Origin: Gammaproteobacteria bacterium
GTDB taxonomy: Bacteria; Pseudomonadota; Gammaproteobacteria; Steroidobacterales; Steroidobacteraceae
Length of the DNA: 64,000 nucleotides
Direction of reading: 5' to 3'
Assembly: GCA_027366635.1 (NCBI GenBank)
Contig: DAHXNE010000005.1
Coordinates: 1-64,000 of the forward strand
Positions 1 to 9,560 of this stretch are shown piece by piece (the stretch's first letter is position 1; each line of letters opens with the position of its first letter). The notes under the pieces are model-generated. The model was not told the DNA's origin and made no database searches. It was given only the letters and a program-made list of their open reading frames with translations. Position numbers and translations under genes: made by a program.

Positions 1-1281
<1,281 letters not shown>

Positions 1282-1691
1282 CCCGAGTCACTGCGCCGCC
1301 GGCTCCACTGCACCGGGCGGAATCGGCGGCCATGAGCGTCAGCGGGTCGCCAGGCCGCGCATCAGCCGCTCGGGCGACCTGTCTACCGCACGTGCATCTG
1401 TCGCACACCGATGGAATACGGCGGAAACACGTGTTGCACATCCTCGCCGAACCAGTGCACGGCCTGAGTGTGCGGCTTCTCGCTCGTTCTTCAGCTCGGC
1501 GAGCGATATCGCTGCATTGCCAGCGTGTTTGTCGGGCTGGGGATCGTGCGCCCGCTCGTGAGTTCCCTGCTGACGATCAGGGGCCGGAAGGGCCGGTTCG
1601 CGACCGCTGGCCCCCCAATGCAGGTAACGAAGCCACGCAAAATCCACCCCAGTAGATGACCCGGCGGGCGGGCTCTCAGTCGGCGCGTCTG
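1282..1691. other. Intergenic stretch without an intact gene
   Basis: No complete gene is evident in these 410 bases. On the minus strand near 1380-1460 one frame reads VHWFGEDVQHVFPPYSIG and then a further seven residues to a TAG, and near 1540-1585 a different frame reads TIPSPTNTLAMQRY. These look like scraps of one decayed gene broken by frame changes, but I cannot name the family. Confidence 0.3.
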
Positions 1692-2108
1692 TCATGTCCA
1701 CGGGTTGATGACGGCCACGCCAGCGGCCTCGAACGGACTCACGTCGCGCGTGGCTACCGAAAATCCATGCGCCGCGGCGATGGCCGCTATATATCCGTCG
1801 GCCGTGGCAATTGCCATCCCCAGCGAACGCGCTTTCGCCATGAGCTGCGCGTACCCCATGGTGCATGATAGGTCGAGCGCCAGGACACGCCCGGTGAATA
1901 GCGGCAGTACCTGTCTCTCGAGGCTCTCGTGCAACGCGGTCCGTCGCTTCCCGGCCGGGAGCAATGCCACGCCGGCACGAAGCTCAGCGACCGTGACAGC
2001 GCAGAGGTAGAGCGTTTCAAGTGGCTGTGCGTCGATCCACTCGATGACACGAGGCTCTGGAGAGTGCCGCAGCGGCTCGGAAACGACGTTCGTATCGAGC
2101 AGGATCAT
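1692..2108 (-). CDS. PIN-domain ribonuclease toxin (VapC/FitB-like)
   Basis: A 138-residue single PIN domain, the expected size for a VapC or FitB toxin, a Mg-dependent RNase held inactive by its antitoxin. The four acidic metal ligands are all present: Asp5 (LLDTNVVSE), Glu42 (VAELRAG), Asp104 (TADGYIAAI) and Asp122 (ATRDVSPFE), so the nuclease is probably active. Its ATG overlaps the stop codon of the upstream antitoxin gene as ATGA, giving translational coupling. The LDTNVVSE start and the ATADGYIAAIA helix fit the FitB/VapC subgroup of plasmid- and island-borne modules. The RNA target cannot be read from sequence. Confidence 0.9.
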   Translation of the reverse strand: MILLDTNVVSEPLRHSPEPRVIEWIDAQPLETLYLCAVTVAELRAGVALLPAGKRRTALHESLERQVLPLFTGRVLALDLSCTMGYAQLMAKARSLGMAIATADGYIAAIAAAHGFSVATRDVSPFEAAGVAVINPWT

Positions 2109-2359
2109 CCGAAGGTGACCGGCTTGGAAGGTCGTCGGTCTCGCACCTGCTCAAAGATCGCGAATTCTTCGTTTGTCAGCTTGGCTCGCCGTCCGATCTC
2201 CGCTAGCAGCGAGCCGAGTTTTACCCTCCCCTCGGGCCTGACGGCAGATTCCAGAATGTCGCGCACCTCGGCCTCTGTGCTGCGACCATGCTGAGCTGCC
2301 CTTACGCGCAGCGCGCGATGCACCTCAGCCGGCAAATTGCGCACCGTCAGGATAGCCAT
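2105..2359 (-). CDS. FitA-like Arc/ribbon-helix-helix antitoxin
   Basis: An 84-residue protein starting MAILTVRNLPAEV, typical of the FitA/Arc-type antitoxin fold. Residues 1-40 form a ribbon-helix-helix DNA-binding domain (beta strand ILTVRNLP, then two helices), and the C-terminal part (about 50-84) should wrap the PIN toxin encoded directly downstream. I chose ATG 2359; a GTG six bases upstream would add two residues. FitA-type antitoxins repress their own promoter, and a well-formed promoter lies just upstream at 2393-2420. The four-base overlap with the toxin gene supports a two-gene operon. Confidence 0.87.
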   Translation of the reverse strand: MAILTVRNLPAEVHRALRVRAAQHGRSTEAEVRDILESAVRPEGRVKLGSLLAEIGRRAKLTNEEFAIFEQVRDRRPSKPVTFG

Positions 2360-2392
2360 AGTCACAGTCCGTTTTTGCTTTCAATGACTGCA

Positions 2393-2420
2393 ATTATATC
2401 AGCCGCCTTCATCATCGCAA
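2393..2420 (-). promoter_or_regulatory. Sigma-70-type promoter of the toxin-antitoxin operon
   Basis: Read on the minus strand, a perfect -10 TATAAT (2398-2393) is preceded after 16 bases by TTGCGA (2420-2415). Transcription would start near 2386, about 27 bases before the antitoxin ATG at 2359. The AT-rich patch stands out from its GC-rich surroundings. Confidence 0.6.
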
Positions 2421-2458
2421 ATTGAGCGCGCTCACCGATCGTGCGGGCTTCGTGCGTT

Positions 2459-2611
2459 TTCCGGACCATCGTGACCGCTGATTCCGGACGAACGTGACCG
2501 GCCGTTCCGGCGGAACATGACCGCTCATTCCGCCGGAAGGTAACCGATCTTGGGCTTGCGCCCGCACTCTGCGGTCACGATCCTGGAATCCTCGGTCACG
2601 TTCCCCCGGAA
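2459..2611. repeat. 23-bp repeat array: four direct units facing two inverted units
   Basis: Four tandem 23-bp units (2459-2481, 2482-2504, 2505-2527, 2528-2550) share the core TTCCGG..GAACGTGACCG. After a 15-base centre holding the small dyad GGGC-TTGC-GCCC, two more units follow in inverted orientation (2566-2588 and 2589-2611). The array is therefore nearly symmetric about 2558. The layout resembles the multiple terminal repeats of an IS21-type transposon whose ends have been brought together, but no transposase gene remains, so that origin is inference. Confidence 0.7.
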
Positions 2612-3300
2612 TGATCCGGCCGGGTCTGCGCTGGACCCCCTCACCGCTGGTTAAACTGCCCAATTTTTACCTCGGGGGAGCCGATGCCAGTCAAGCGCGT
2701 TAGCGGCGGCGTACTTTTCGTTGAAAACGGCCGGTTTGAAAACCGTTGGCCGTTGGCGAAAAATTTGCCTGGCGGCTCGGCCGGACAGACAGCGCCGCTT
2801 CCAGTCGTGGCAGGCTGGTTGTACCGAGATAGCCTACGGGCGTTCGGATTCAATCGGTTAGTATCCGCGAGCGGGTCGGGGGAAGAAGACGATAGACTGA
2901 ATTTGCCGGAACAAGACGGACAAGACGGATGAGTCATCACGGTTTCTCAACCGGCCGATTTGCACGGAAACTGACTCGGCGATCACAAAGCGGACTGCCA
3001 CGTGCAAAGTCACAGAAGTCCTGCGCTTGAAGTTCGAGGCGCGTTCAGCGCCGCCCCACGATGAACCGCGAACCGGCTCAAAGGCCCGCGCAGGCTGCAC
3101 GGCCCGCAAGGACCGAGACACGCCAAGCGCTGTCAGGAACGGCGCGAAGACGGGTCAGGGCAGGACTCTGATCTTCAGCCGCGACGCCGATCTGCCCCAT
3201 AAGCGCGCAGCGCCGCCCGCCCTTTATGAAGTCGCTCCTTTTGCGAGGATGTGAGACTCTCGAGTCCGTGCCTGCGTTCTTCACCGTCAAGACTCGGGCA
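2612..3300. other. Non-coding accessory stretch
   Basis: About 690 bases with lower GC content than the neighbouring genes. An 82-codon open frame at 2684-2932 follows a GGGGGAG only three bases before its ATG, but its product has no recognisable composition or family. I see no other credible gene. The stretch sits between the repeat array and a CoA-transferase gene and reads like mobile-element debris. Confidence 0.35.
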
Positions 3301-4689
3301 TTACGCGCAAGTCGTTGCCTCCCAAGCCGGCTGGACCGAGCCCAAGGCCGAGGCGCCATAGGGCCAGGACATGGGTGCGCGCGCCACGACCACCGGGGGA
3401 ATCAGGCGCCGGGCGCTTCCCCAAGGCGTTACCTCTACCGACGGCGAAAAATCGAAATCAGAAAGCGGAGCAAGCGGGGTTTGCTCGCCACCGCCCTGAA
3501 CCTCCCAAAGCATGGCAGCGGTGCGGGCCAGCGACAGCCGCGCTGTCATCCCGCCGTTCGTCAACCGACGATTCACCAGTCCACGAACCGCGGCAGCGGC
3601 AAGCAGATAACCGGCGCCATGATCAAGTGCCTGTACGGGCAGGGGGACGGGGCTGTCCACCCCCTTGCACGTCCTCCCCGCGTCGGCGATTCCCGAACTC
3701 ATTTGTACCAGGCTGTCGAACCCACGCCGGCCGGCCCAAGGACCCGACCAACCGTACGCGTCGAGGCTAACATCAATTAGTCCGGGACAAATCGCGCTGC
3801 GTCTCTCCTCGTCATATCCCAGCCGACCGAGCGCACCGGGACGATAACCGTGTACCAGAACATCGGCTCCTGCGAGCAGCAGGTCGAAGCGGTTGCGACC
3901 CTCCGGAGTCTTAAGGTCGAGCCTTGAGCAGCGCTTTCCGAGCGTCACCTCGGGGATAACTCCCGGTTCGTCCCAATCCGGCGGGTCGACGCGCAACACC
4001 TCGGCGCCGTACGCCGCCAGGAACCGAGTCGCGACCGGACCAGCTAGCACGCGAGTGAGGTCCAGAACGCGGATTCCCGCCAACGGTCGCGATCGCGACG
4101 GAACCCAGTCGGTATGCGCGGTTTCATCGCGCCGGAACTGCCTGTGCAGCACAGGCTCTAGACTGACTGCACGTCCCTGCGGATGCGCGAGCCAATCTGC
4201 TTTTGAGAGCATTTCGGCCGCGCAACCTCCCGCCTCCACTACAGCGGCCTCGAGTTCGTGCTTTGTCCAACCTGCCACCGCGTGCGCCATTCCCGCCCGG
4301 CTCCGGTGAGGCCCAAGGATCCGCTCGGCGGCGGCGCGATGATGCGGCGCATTGGTATGAAGCCTGATCCAGCCATCCTGCGCAGCGTAATCGCCCGCGA
4401 TCGGATCCCACGCAGCCGGTCGGCTCCACCCGATGGGCTCAATCGACCAACCGAACCACAGCGAAGCGAGACGGCGATTGACCGTAACGGCAGGAGCATC
4501 GCCCGCAACAGCCGCAAGCTCTCCAATGGAGAGCGCAGCCGCGGCTATTGCTGCGCTGGCAAAGTCCGTTACAGCAAAGCACGATGGCAGCTCGCCCTCG
4601 CCGACAAACCGCAGCCGCTCGAGCGCGGCCCGCTCGCCACCGAGAGCACTCCAGAGCGATCGAGCCACGGAAAATGACGTTGCCGACAT
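3301..4689 (-). CDS. Family III CoA-transferase (CaiB/BaiF type), domains in swapped order
   Basis: A 462-residue protein of the CaiB/BaiF family, which moves CoA between carboxylic acids through an aspartyl-CoA anhydride. Residues about 202-460 carry the usual N-terminal Rossmann half, beginning RPLAGIRVLDLTRVLAGP and with the likely catalytic Asp356 in VQALDHGAGYLL. Residues 1-200 look like the usual C-terminal half (HHRAAAERILG, then AGGCAAEMLSKADWLAHPQG), so the order seems permuted relative to CaiB. I chose ATG 4689, seven bases after AGGA; a TTG at 4695 abuts that site. No partner genes adjoin, so the acid substrate is unknown. Confidence 0.85.
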   Translation of the reverse strand: MSATSFSVARSLWSALGGERAALERLRFVGEGELPSCFAVTDFASAAIAAAALSIGELAAVAGDAPAVTVNRRLASLWFGWSIEPIGWSRPAAWDPIAGDYAAQDGWIRLHTNAPHHRAAAERILGPHRSRAGMAHAVAGWTKHELEAAVVEAGGCAAEMLSKADWLAHPQGRAVSLEPVLHRQFRRDETAHTDWVPSRSRPLAGIRVLDLTRVLAGPVATRFLAAYGAEVLRVDPPDWDEPGVIPEVTLGKRCSRLDLKTPEGRNRFDLLLAGADVLVHGYRPGALGRLGYDEERRSAICPGLIDVSLDAYGWSGPWAGRRGFDSLVQMSSGIADAGRTCKGVDSPVPLPVQALDHGAGYLLAAAAVRGLVNRRLTNGGMTARLSLARTAAMLWEVQGGGEQTPLAPLSDFDFSPSVEVTPWGSARRLIPPVVVARAPMSWPYGASALGSVQPAWEATTCA

Positions 4690-5358
4690 CGGCAATTCCT
4701 CGCGAGACCTTTAATTAAAGCCGCTTCGGGTAAGCGCCATCCGCAGCGTACCCCTGCTCCCTTGGGTTGCAAAGTGCTCGTTGCCCGGCGTATTGCCGCT
4801 GGACGTGCGGTTAAATGCTCATCCACGCGATCCACTGCGTGTGGCACTGGGCGCTCGCACGCCGCTCGCAGGCCGCCAACGCCAAGTCGATCCGGTTGAG
4901 TTGGACCGCATTGTCGCGAGAGATCACCGCGCTCAGGCAGCCACCGAAGACGGCCTGGTTGGCGGCTCGCGCGCGCGGTTCAATCAGGTGCTGCTGCGGG
5001 ACCAGACGCGCGCCGTTGCGAACTCCGTCGCCCGGCGGGCCGGGTATCCGAGGTTTTGCGCCTGGGCGGCAAGGCGAGCGTACGCCGCACGCTCGTCCAG
5101 CGCGTCAACGCGACGGTCCGCGCTCAAGCAAATCAGCGGGCGCGGGATGCGCGGTTTGCGCACAATACCCGCACCTGATCGGCACTCGACAGAATCGCCG
5201 CTGCACGGCATACCGGGCAGCACGCGACGCTGTGCTCAGGCAAGTGTGACCGACCGCACGAGCGGACTTGGCAGTTTGCTCCCGTGTGGACGGCGATGCT
5301 CAAAACGTGAAATCAGGTGCTCCGCGAGTTCTTCGACAACCTTATGTTCAGGCAGATA
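4690..5358. other. Intergenic stretch, possible decayed gene
   Basis: These 669 bases separate two divergent genes. A plus-strand frame from 4781 is open for 192 codons and contains VALGARTPLA and VELDRIVARD, which faintly recall a thiolase N-terminus. It lacks the thiolase active-site cysteine region and the rest is low-complexity Arg/Ser/Ala. I therefore do not call a gene here. Confidence 0.3.
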
Positions 5359-7299
5359 ATGGTCGGATCAGCGGCAATAGGTCGAAAAACGCCGGCTTGG
5401 TGCACGGGCCTGCTGATCGCGTTGCTCGCAGCCGTGAGCGGCGTGGGGCCGGCGCGCGCCGGTTGCTTCCCCGTGCACGATCCGCAGTTCCTCGCGCTAC
5501 GCCCCCTGGTCGGGCGCAATGCCAGCGAAGCGCTGGCAAAGGCCGAGGCAGGTCTCGCCCGGCTGCCGGCCGGCAGCGCACACACCGATCCGCAACGCGT
5601 TGCCGCCTTGTACGCCATTGAAGCGGCCGCCTACCGCGAGCTGGCCCTGTATCGCGCCGCGCGCGCCCCGGCTCGCCAGGGCCTGAAACTGCTCAGCGGG
5701 GCCATGAGCCCGCTGCGCCAGGAGATCCTCTCGAGCTACGCAGCGAGTTTCAGCTCACCATCCGGGATCGCCCGGGCGCTGCGCCGGCTCGCGCAGGCCC
5801 GCGCCTCGCTGCCGACGGACTCGCCCAGCGCCGTATGCCTGGAAATCATCGCGGGCAAGCTGAACAGCCTGCGTAATCGCTCCGATCTGGCGATCGGCGA
5901 GCTCACCCGGGCGTACATGCAGGCTCAGACGCTCGGGCTGCCCACCGCGCGTATCGATGCGGGGGTGTTCCTCACCGACGTGCTGCGCAGAATGGGCGAC
6001 TACCGACAGGCGCTGAGGCTGATCCGGCAGACGATTGCCTGGGACAAGGCGCACAAATCGACCGCGTATCTGGCCAACGACCTGTACTTCGAAGGCGGGA
6101 TCCTGCGCTCCATGCACCACTTTCATCGCGCCATCGCCGCCTATCGCAAGGCTCGCGCCATCAGCGCCGTCGCCGACAGTCACCAGGGGCTCGCTTACGC
6201 GAATCTGCGCATCTGTCAGACCGACATCGCGGTGCGGCAGTTCACCGCCGCGCACCGGGCCTGCACCCTTGCCGAACCGGTGTTCGCGGCCGGCAAGGCG
6301 TCCGCCATGGTCAAGGAAGGCGAGGTGCTGCTCGCGCGCATCGCGCTCGCCGAAAATCATCCGCGGCGCGCCCTCGCGCGGCTCAACAAGGTGCTCGCTG
6401 ACTCCGGCGCGGATATGGCCCCGACAATGGTCGCTCCCGCCTATCTTGCCCGCTCGCAGGCCAACGCCGCACTGCACCGGTACGCGGCCGCATATCGCGA
6501 CCAGAGCACATACTTGCGCCGCTTCATGGCACAGAACCGCATCGACCAATCGCGCCTGAGAGCCGCTCTCGAGATGCGTTTTCGGACTACCGAGGAGTTC
6601 CAGCGCAACGCCATATTGACCCGCAAGCTCGAGGCCGCCGCCCATCGAGCCGCCAAGCAACGCCAGCTGCTGAACTGGATGGGAACTGCAGGCGTCGCCG
6701 GCGGCCTGGTCATCGTGCTACTGTCCTACATCGTGATCTCGGACCGACGCCACCGCCGGCAGTTGCTGCTGTTGGCCAACGCGGATCCGCTGACAAACCT
6801 GCCGAACCGCGGGCACACCGCGCAGCTGGCCACCCTGGCGCTCAACGCGGCAATCGCCCAGCAGCAGCCGCTCGCCGTGGCGCTGCTCGATTTCGATCAC
6901 TTCAAGGCAATCAACGACCAGTGCGGTCACGCCGCCGGCGATCACGTGCTGCGCGAGTTCGCGCGCCTCTCGCGCGAGGCGCTCAGGGAGGCCGACATCC
7001 TCGGTCGCTGGGGCGGAGAGGAGTTTCTCCTGGTGCTGCCGCGGGCGACGCTCGACAGCGCGCTGCTAACGGTCGAACGGTTACGTGCGCTGGCCTCGGG
7101 CATCGACGTCCCGGCGGGCGAAGCCTGCGCGCAACCGCGTGTCTCGTTCAGCGCTGGTCTGGCCACCACCGCGGAAGGGCCGCGCACACTCGATGAGATC
7201 GTTGCGCGCGCCGATGCGGCCCTCTACGAGGCGAAGGACGCCGGCCGTGACGCGGTGCGCATCAGCCGCACCGCCCGCGCGACGCCGCGATCGGGCTGA
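5359..7299 (+). CDS. Diguanylate cyclase with periplasmic TPR sensor
   Basis: A 646-residue inner-membrane enzyme making the second messenger c-di-GMP from two GTP. A signal peptide (about 1-34, ending GVGPARA) is followed by about 400 residues of helical, TPR-like repeats that should lie in the periplasm, one membrane span (about 438-462) and a cytoplasmic GGDEF domain. The active-site loop is intact (WGGEEF, GGEEF at 552-556), and the product-inhibition I-site RxxD is present at 543-546 (READ), so it should be active and feedback-limited. I chose ATG 5359, six bases after AGG, which also gives a proper signal peptide; a GTG at 5317 would add 14 residues. Confidence 0.92.
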   Translation: MVGSAAIGRKTPAWCTGLLIALLAAVSGVGPARAGCFPVHDPQFLALRPLVGRNASEALAKAEAGLARLPAGSAHTDPQRVAALYAIEAAAYRELALYRAARAPARQGLKLLSGAMSPLRQEILSSYAASFSSPSGIARALRRLAQARASLPTDSPSAVCLEIIAGKLNSLRNRSDLAIGELTRAYMQAQTLGLPTARIDAGVFLTDVLRRMGDYRQALRLIRQTIAWDKAHKSTAYLANDLYFEGGILRSMHHFHRAIAAYRKARAISAVADSHQGLAYANLRICQTDIAVRQFTAAHRACTLAEPVFAAGKASAMVKEGEVLLARIALAENHPRRALARLNKVLADSGADMAPTMVAPAYLARSQANAALHRYAAAYRDQSTYLRRFMAQNRIDQSRLRAALEMRFRTTEEFQRNAILTRKLEAAAHRAAKQRQLLNWMGTAGVAGGLVIVLLSYIVISDRRHRRQLLLLANADPLTNLPNRGHTAQLATLALNAAIAQQQPLAVALLDFDHFKAINDQCGHAAGDHVLREFARLSREALREADILGRWGGEEFLLVLPRATLDSALLTVERLRALASGIDVPAGEACAQPRVSFSAGLATTAEGPRTLDEIVARADAALYEAKDAGRDAVRISRTARATPRSG

Positions 7300-7417
7300 A
7301 CAGAGCCGTGGCGCGCGCACGGCGGCACGGTCGACAAGCACCTCCGCGCCGCTTATGCTGCCGGAGGTTTCTCAATTGCCCCCCTGTTTCGCGGTGTCCC
7401 ACCCCTCACCCCAGACC

Positions 7418-7957
7418 ATGAGCTTCTGCAGTCAGTGCGGCGCGCGGCTCACGCTGCGCGTGCCGCCCGGCGATCACTTACCGCGCTACGTCTGTGAGGC
7501 GTGCGGCGCCATCCACTATCAGAATCCTCGCGTAGTGGTCGGGTGCGTGCCGGAGCACGCCGGACGCATCCTTATGTGCCGGCGGGCGATCGAGCCGCGC
7601 CGAGGCTACTGGACGGTGCCGGCTGGTTTCCTGGAGAACGGTGAAACGTTGCAGGAAGGCGCGGCGCGTGAAACCCGCGAAGAGGCACTGGTCGAGGTAC
7701 AGGTCGGCTCGCTGCTGTCCATCGTGCACGTGCTGGACGCCCATCAGGTGCACGTATTTTTCCGCGCCTCCATGCAGGTGAACGAATATGGCGCCGGCCC
7801 GGAGAGCCTGGAGACGGCTCTGGTGCGGACGGAGGACATCCCGTGGGCGGACCTCGCATTTCCAAGCACGGAGTTCACTCTACGCCGCTACCTCGATGAC
7901 TGCGCGCAACGGCGCGAGACGCATCATTTCGCAACCCTGCAGCGCCGGCTCGCCTAG
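7418..7957 (+). CDS. Zinc-ribbon NUDIX hydrolase
   Basis: A 179-residue cytosolic pyrophosphohydrolase. Residues 4-33 form a zinc ribbon with two CxxC pairs (CSQC and CEAC). The NUDIX box follows as [14 protein letters not shown] then [11 protein letters not shown], matching Gx5Ex7REUxEE with all metal-binding glutamates; the later Gly of the consensus is Leu here. Proteins with this layout cleave nucleoside-diphosphate-linked compounds such as ADP-ribose or NADH, but the substrate cannot be fixed from sequence. A long in-frame extension to 7085 is open only because it overlaps the preceding GGDEF gene. The gene is followed by fdxA after 125 bases. Confidence 0.88.
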   Translation: MSFCSQCGARLTLRVPPGDHLPRYVCEACGAIHYQNPRVVVGCVPEHAGRILMCRRAIEPRRGYWTVPAGFLENGETLQEGAARETREEALVEVQVGSLLSIVHVLDAHQVHVFFRASMQVNEYGAGPESLETALVRTEDIPWADLAFPSTEFTLRRYLDDCAQRRETHHFATLQRRLA

Positions 7958-8082
7958 ACCCCGCGGCCGCGCGGCTTTGCGGGTCGCGCGCCCCCCGTGG
8001 CAGAATGCGACGCCCGGCGCGGCGCCCTACTCACCGCAGACCGCGGACAGCGATACAGCCCGTTGTTCTGGAAGGAAATTCG

Positions 8083-8406
8083 ATGACTTTCGTGGTGACT
8101 GAAAACTGCATCAAGTGCAAGTACATGGACTGCGTGGAAGTCTGCCCGGTCGATTGCTTTCACGAGGGGCCGAATTTTCTCGTGATTGATCCGGATGAGT
8201 GCATCGATTGCACCCTCTGCGAGCCGGAGTGTCCCGCGGAAGCGATCTTCTCCGAGGAGGAGCTGCCCGGCGGTCAGGAATCCTTCAAGACACTCAACGC
8301 CGAACTCGCCAAGCAATGGCCGGTCATCACGGAAAAGAAAGACGCGCCGGCGGACGCCAAGGAATGGGACGGCAAGCCGGAGAAGCTCAAGCTCCTCGAG
8401 CGCTGA
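8083..8406 (+). CDS. fdxA: 7Fe ferredoxin [3Fe-4S][4Fe-4S]
   Basis: A 107-residue ferredoxin of the FdxA type, the exact family length. The N-terminal motif C-I-K-C-K-Y-M-D-C...C-P-V-D binds the [3Fe-4S] cluster, and [12 protein letters not shown] the [4Fe-4S] cluster. The acidic C-terminal tail ([22 protein letters not shown]) is typical of the family. It carries electrons for cytosolic redox enzymes; the partner is not evident. GAAGGA at 8071-8076 gives a good ribosome site. It is convergent with xerD, 25 bases between the stops. Confidence 0.95.
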   Translation: MTFVVTENCIKCKYMDCVEVCPVDCFHEGPNFLVIDPDECIDCTLCEPECPAEAIFSEEELPGGQESFKTLNAELAKQWPVITEKKDAPADAKEWDGKPEKLKLLER

Positions 8407-8431
8407 ACGGCCGTTGCGCGAACGGCGCCGC

Positions 8432-9433
8432 TCAGGAGCGCGGGTGATGGCGCGCATGAAGGTCCTTCATGCGCTCGCTCGCCACGTGAGTGTAGATCTG
8501 GGTCGTTGACAGGTCGCTGTGCCCGAGCAGGATCTGCACGACACGCAGGTCCGCTCCATGATTCAGCAGGTGCGTCGCAAACGCGTGGCGCAAGGTGTGC
8601 GGTGAGAGCCCCTTGCCGATGCCTGCCTTGTGCGCGTAGCGCTTGATGATGTGCCAGAAAGCCTGGCGGGTCATGCGGTCGCCGCGGCGCGTGGGAAACA
8701 GGTAGTCCGTTTGCCGCTCGAGCAGAATCTCATCGCGCGCGCCGCGCACGAATTCCGTCAGCCAGCGCACCGACTCGTCCCCGAGCGGAATCAACCGCTC
8801 GCGGTTGCCCTTGCCGAGGATGCGGATGACGCCCTGGTTCAGATTGACCTGCGCATAGCGCAAATTGACCAACTCCGACACCCGCAGTCCCGTGGCATAG
8901 AGAACCTCCAGCATGGTGCGATCGCGGTTGCCGAGCGGGTCGTGCACGACGGGAGCGGCGAGCAGCGCCTCGACCTCTTCCTCGGTCAGTGACTTCGGCA
9001 GCGACCGGCCGATCTTGGGCATGGCGATCTGCGCGGTCGGATCCTCTTGAATCAGGCCTTCGCGCATTAAATATCGAAAGAAGCGCCGGAAGCTCGACAG
9101 CTGACGCGCGGTCGAGCGCGGCCGGGCGCCGGCGGCCACGCGCCAGGCGATGAAATCCTGCAGATCCTGGCGCGAAGTGCGCATAATTGGCATCTGCCGT
9201 ACGCTCAGCCAGCGCATCAGCGCGGTCAGATCCGCGCGGTAGGCCGCCAGGGTATTGGTGGACAGGCCGCGCTCCATCCACACGGCATCGAGGAAGCGGC
9301 CGACGGCCGGATCCGTGTCGAGCTGGGTAGGAAGATTGATTGCGGCCAATTCGTTGGACAATTTCCGTCTCGCTGCAGACCCGGGCGCGCCGCTCAACGA
9401 GCGTCGAGCCGTTGACGAAATTCCCGGCGTCAA
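8432..9433 (-). CDS. xerD: Site-specific tyrosine recombinase XerD
   Basis: Tyrosine recombinase that, with XerC, resolves chromosome dimers at dif. The core domain SAM-like fold (FLDAVWMERGLSTNTLAAYR) is followed by the catalytic domain with the full set of active residues: Arg in TGLRVSELVNL, Lys in GKGNRERL, HTLRHAFATHLL, His in LLGHSDLSTTQIYTHV and its Tyr. The start is uncertain: no ATG is available in frame before the conserved part. The frame begins with TTG 9433 (333 residues) and another TTG at 9361 would give 309 residues, closer to the usual 298-305. Confidence 0.92.
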   Translation of the reverse strand: MTPGISSTARRSLSGAPGSAARRKLSNELAAINLPTQLDTDPAVGRFLDAVWMERGLSTNTLAAYRADLTALMRWLSVRQMPIMRTSRQDLQDFIAWRVAAGARPRSTARQLSSFRRFFRYLMREGLIQEDPTAQIAMPKIGRSLPKSLTEEEVEALLAAPVVHDPLGNRDRTMLEVLYATGLRVSELVNLRYAQVNLNQGVIRILGKGNRERLIPLGDESVRWLTEFVRGARDEILLERQTDYLFPTRRGDRMTRQAFWHIIKRYAHKAGIGKGLSPHTLRHAFATHLLNHGADLRVVQILLGHSDLSTTQIYTHVASERMKDLHARHHPRS

Positions 9434-9560
9434 GGTGCCGATCCCAGTATGGTGACCATCGGCGCTGCGGCGGTGTGACGATCATCACAATTGGAACGGC
9501 TTGTTAACGTAATAGAGAAGCTGATCACAATACCCGACACTTTAACCGGCCATCGCCACG

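Noticed and set aside
2459-2611. CRISPR array
   Set aside because: The 23-bp units are directly adjacent with no spacers, and part of them are inverted; no cas genes are present.
2684-2932. 82-codon plus-strand frame after GGGGGAG
   Set aside because: The Shine-Dalgarno is only three bases from the ATG and the product shows no domain, signal or family resemblance; it lies in mobile-element debris.
4781-5359. 192-codon plus-strand frame with faint thiolase-like segments
   Set aside because: It lacks the active-site cysteine region, is dominated by Arg/Ser/Ala typical of shadow frames in GC-rich DNA, and has no ribosome site.
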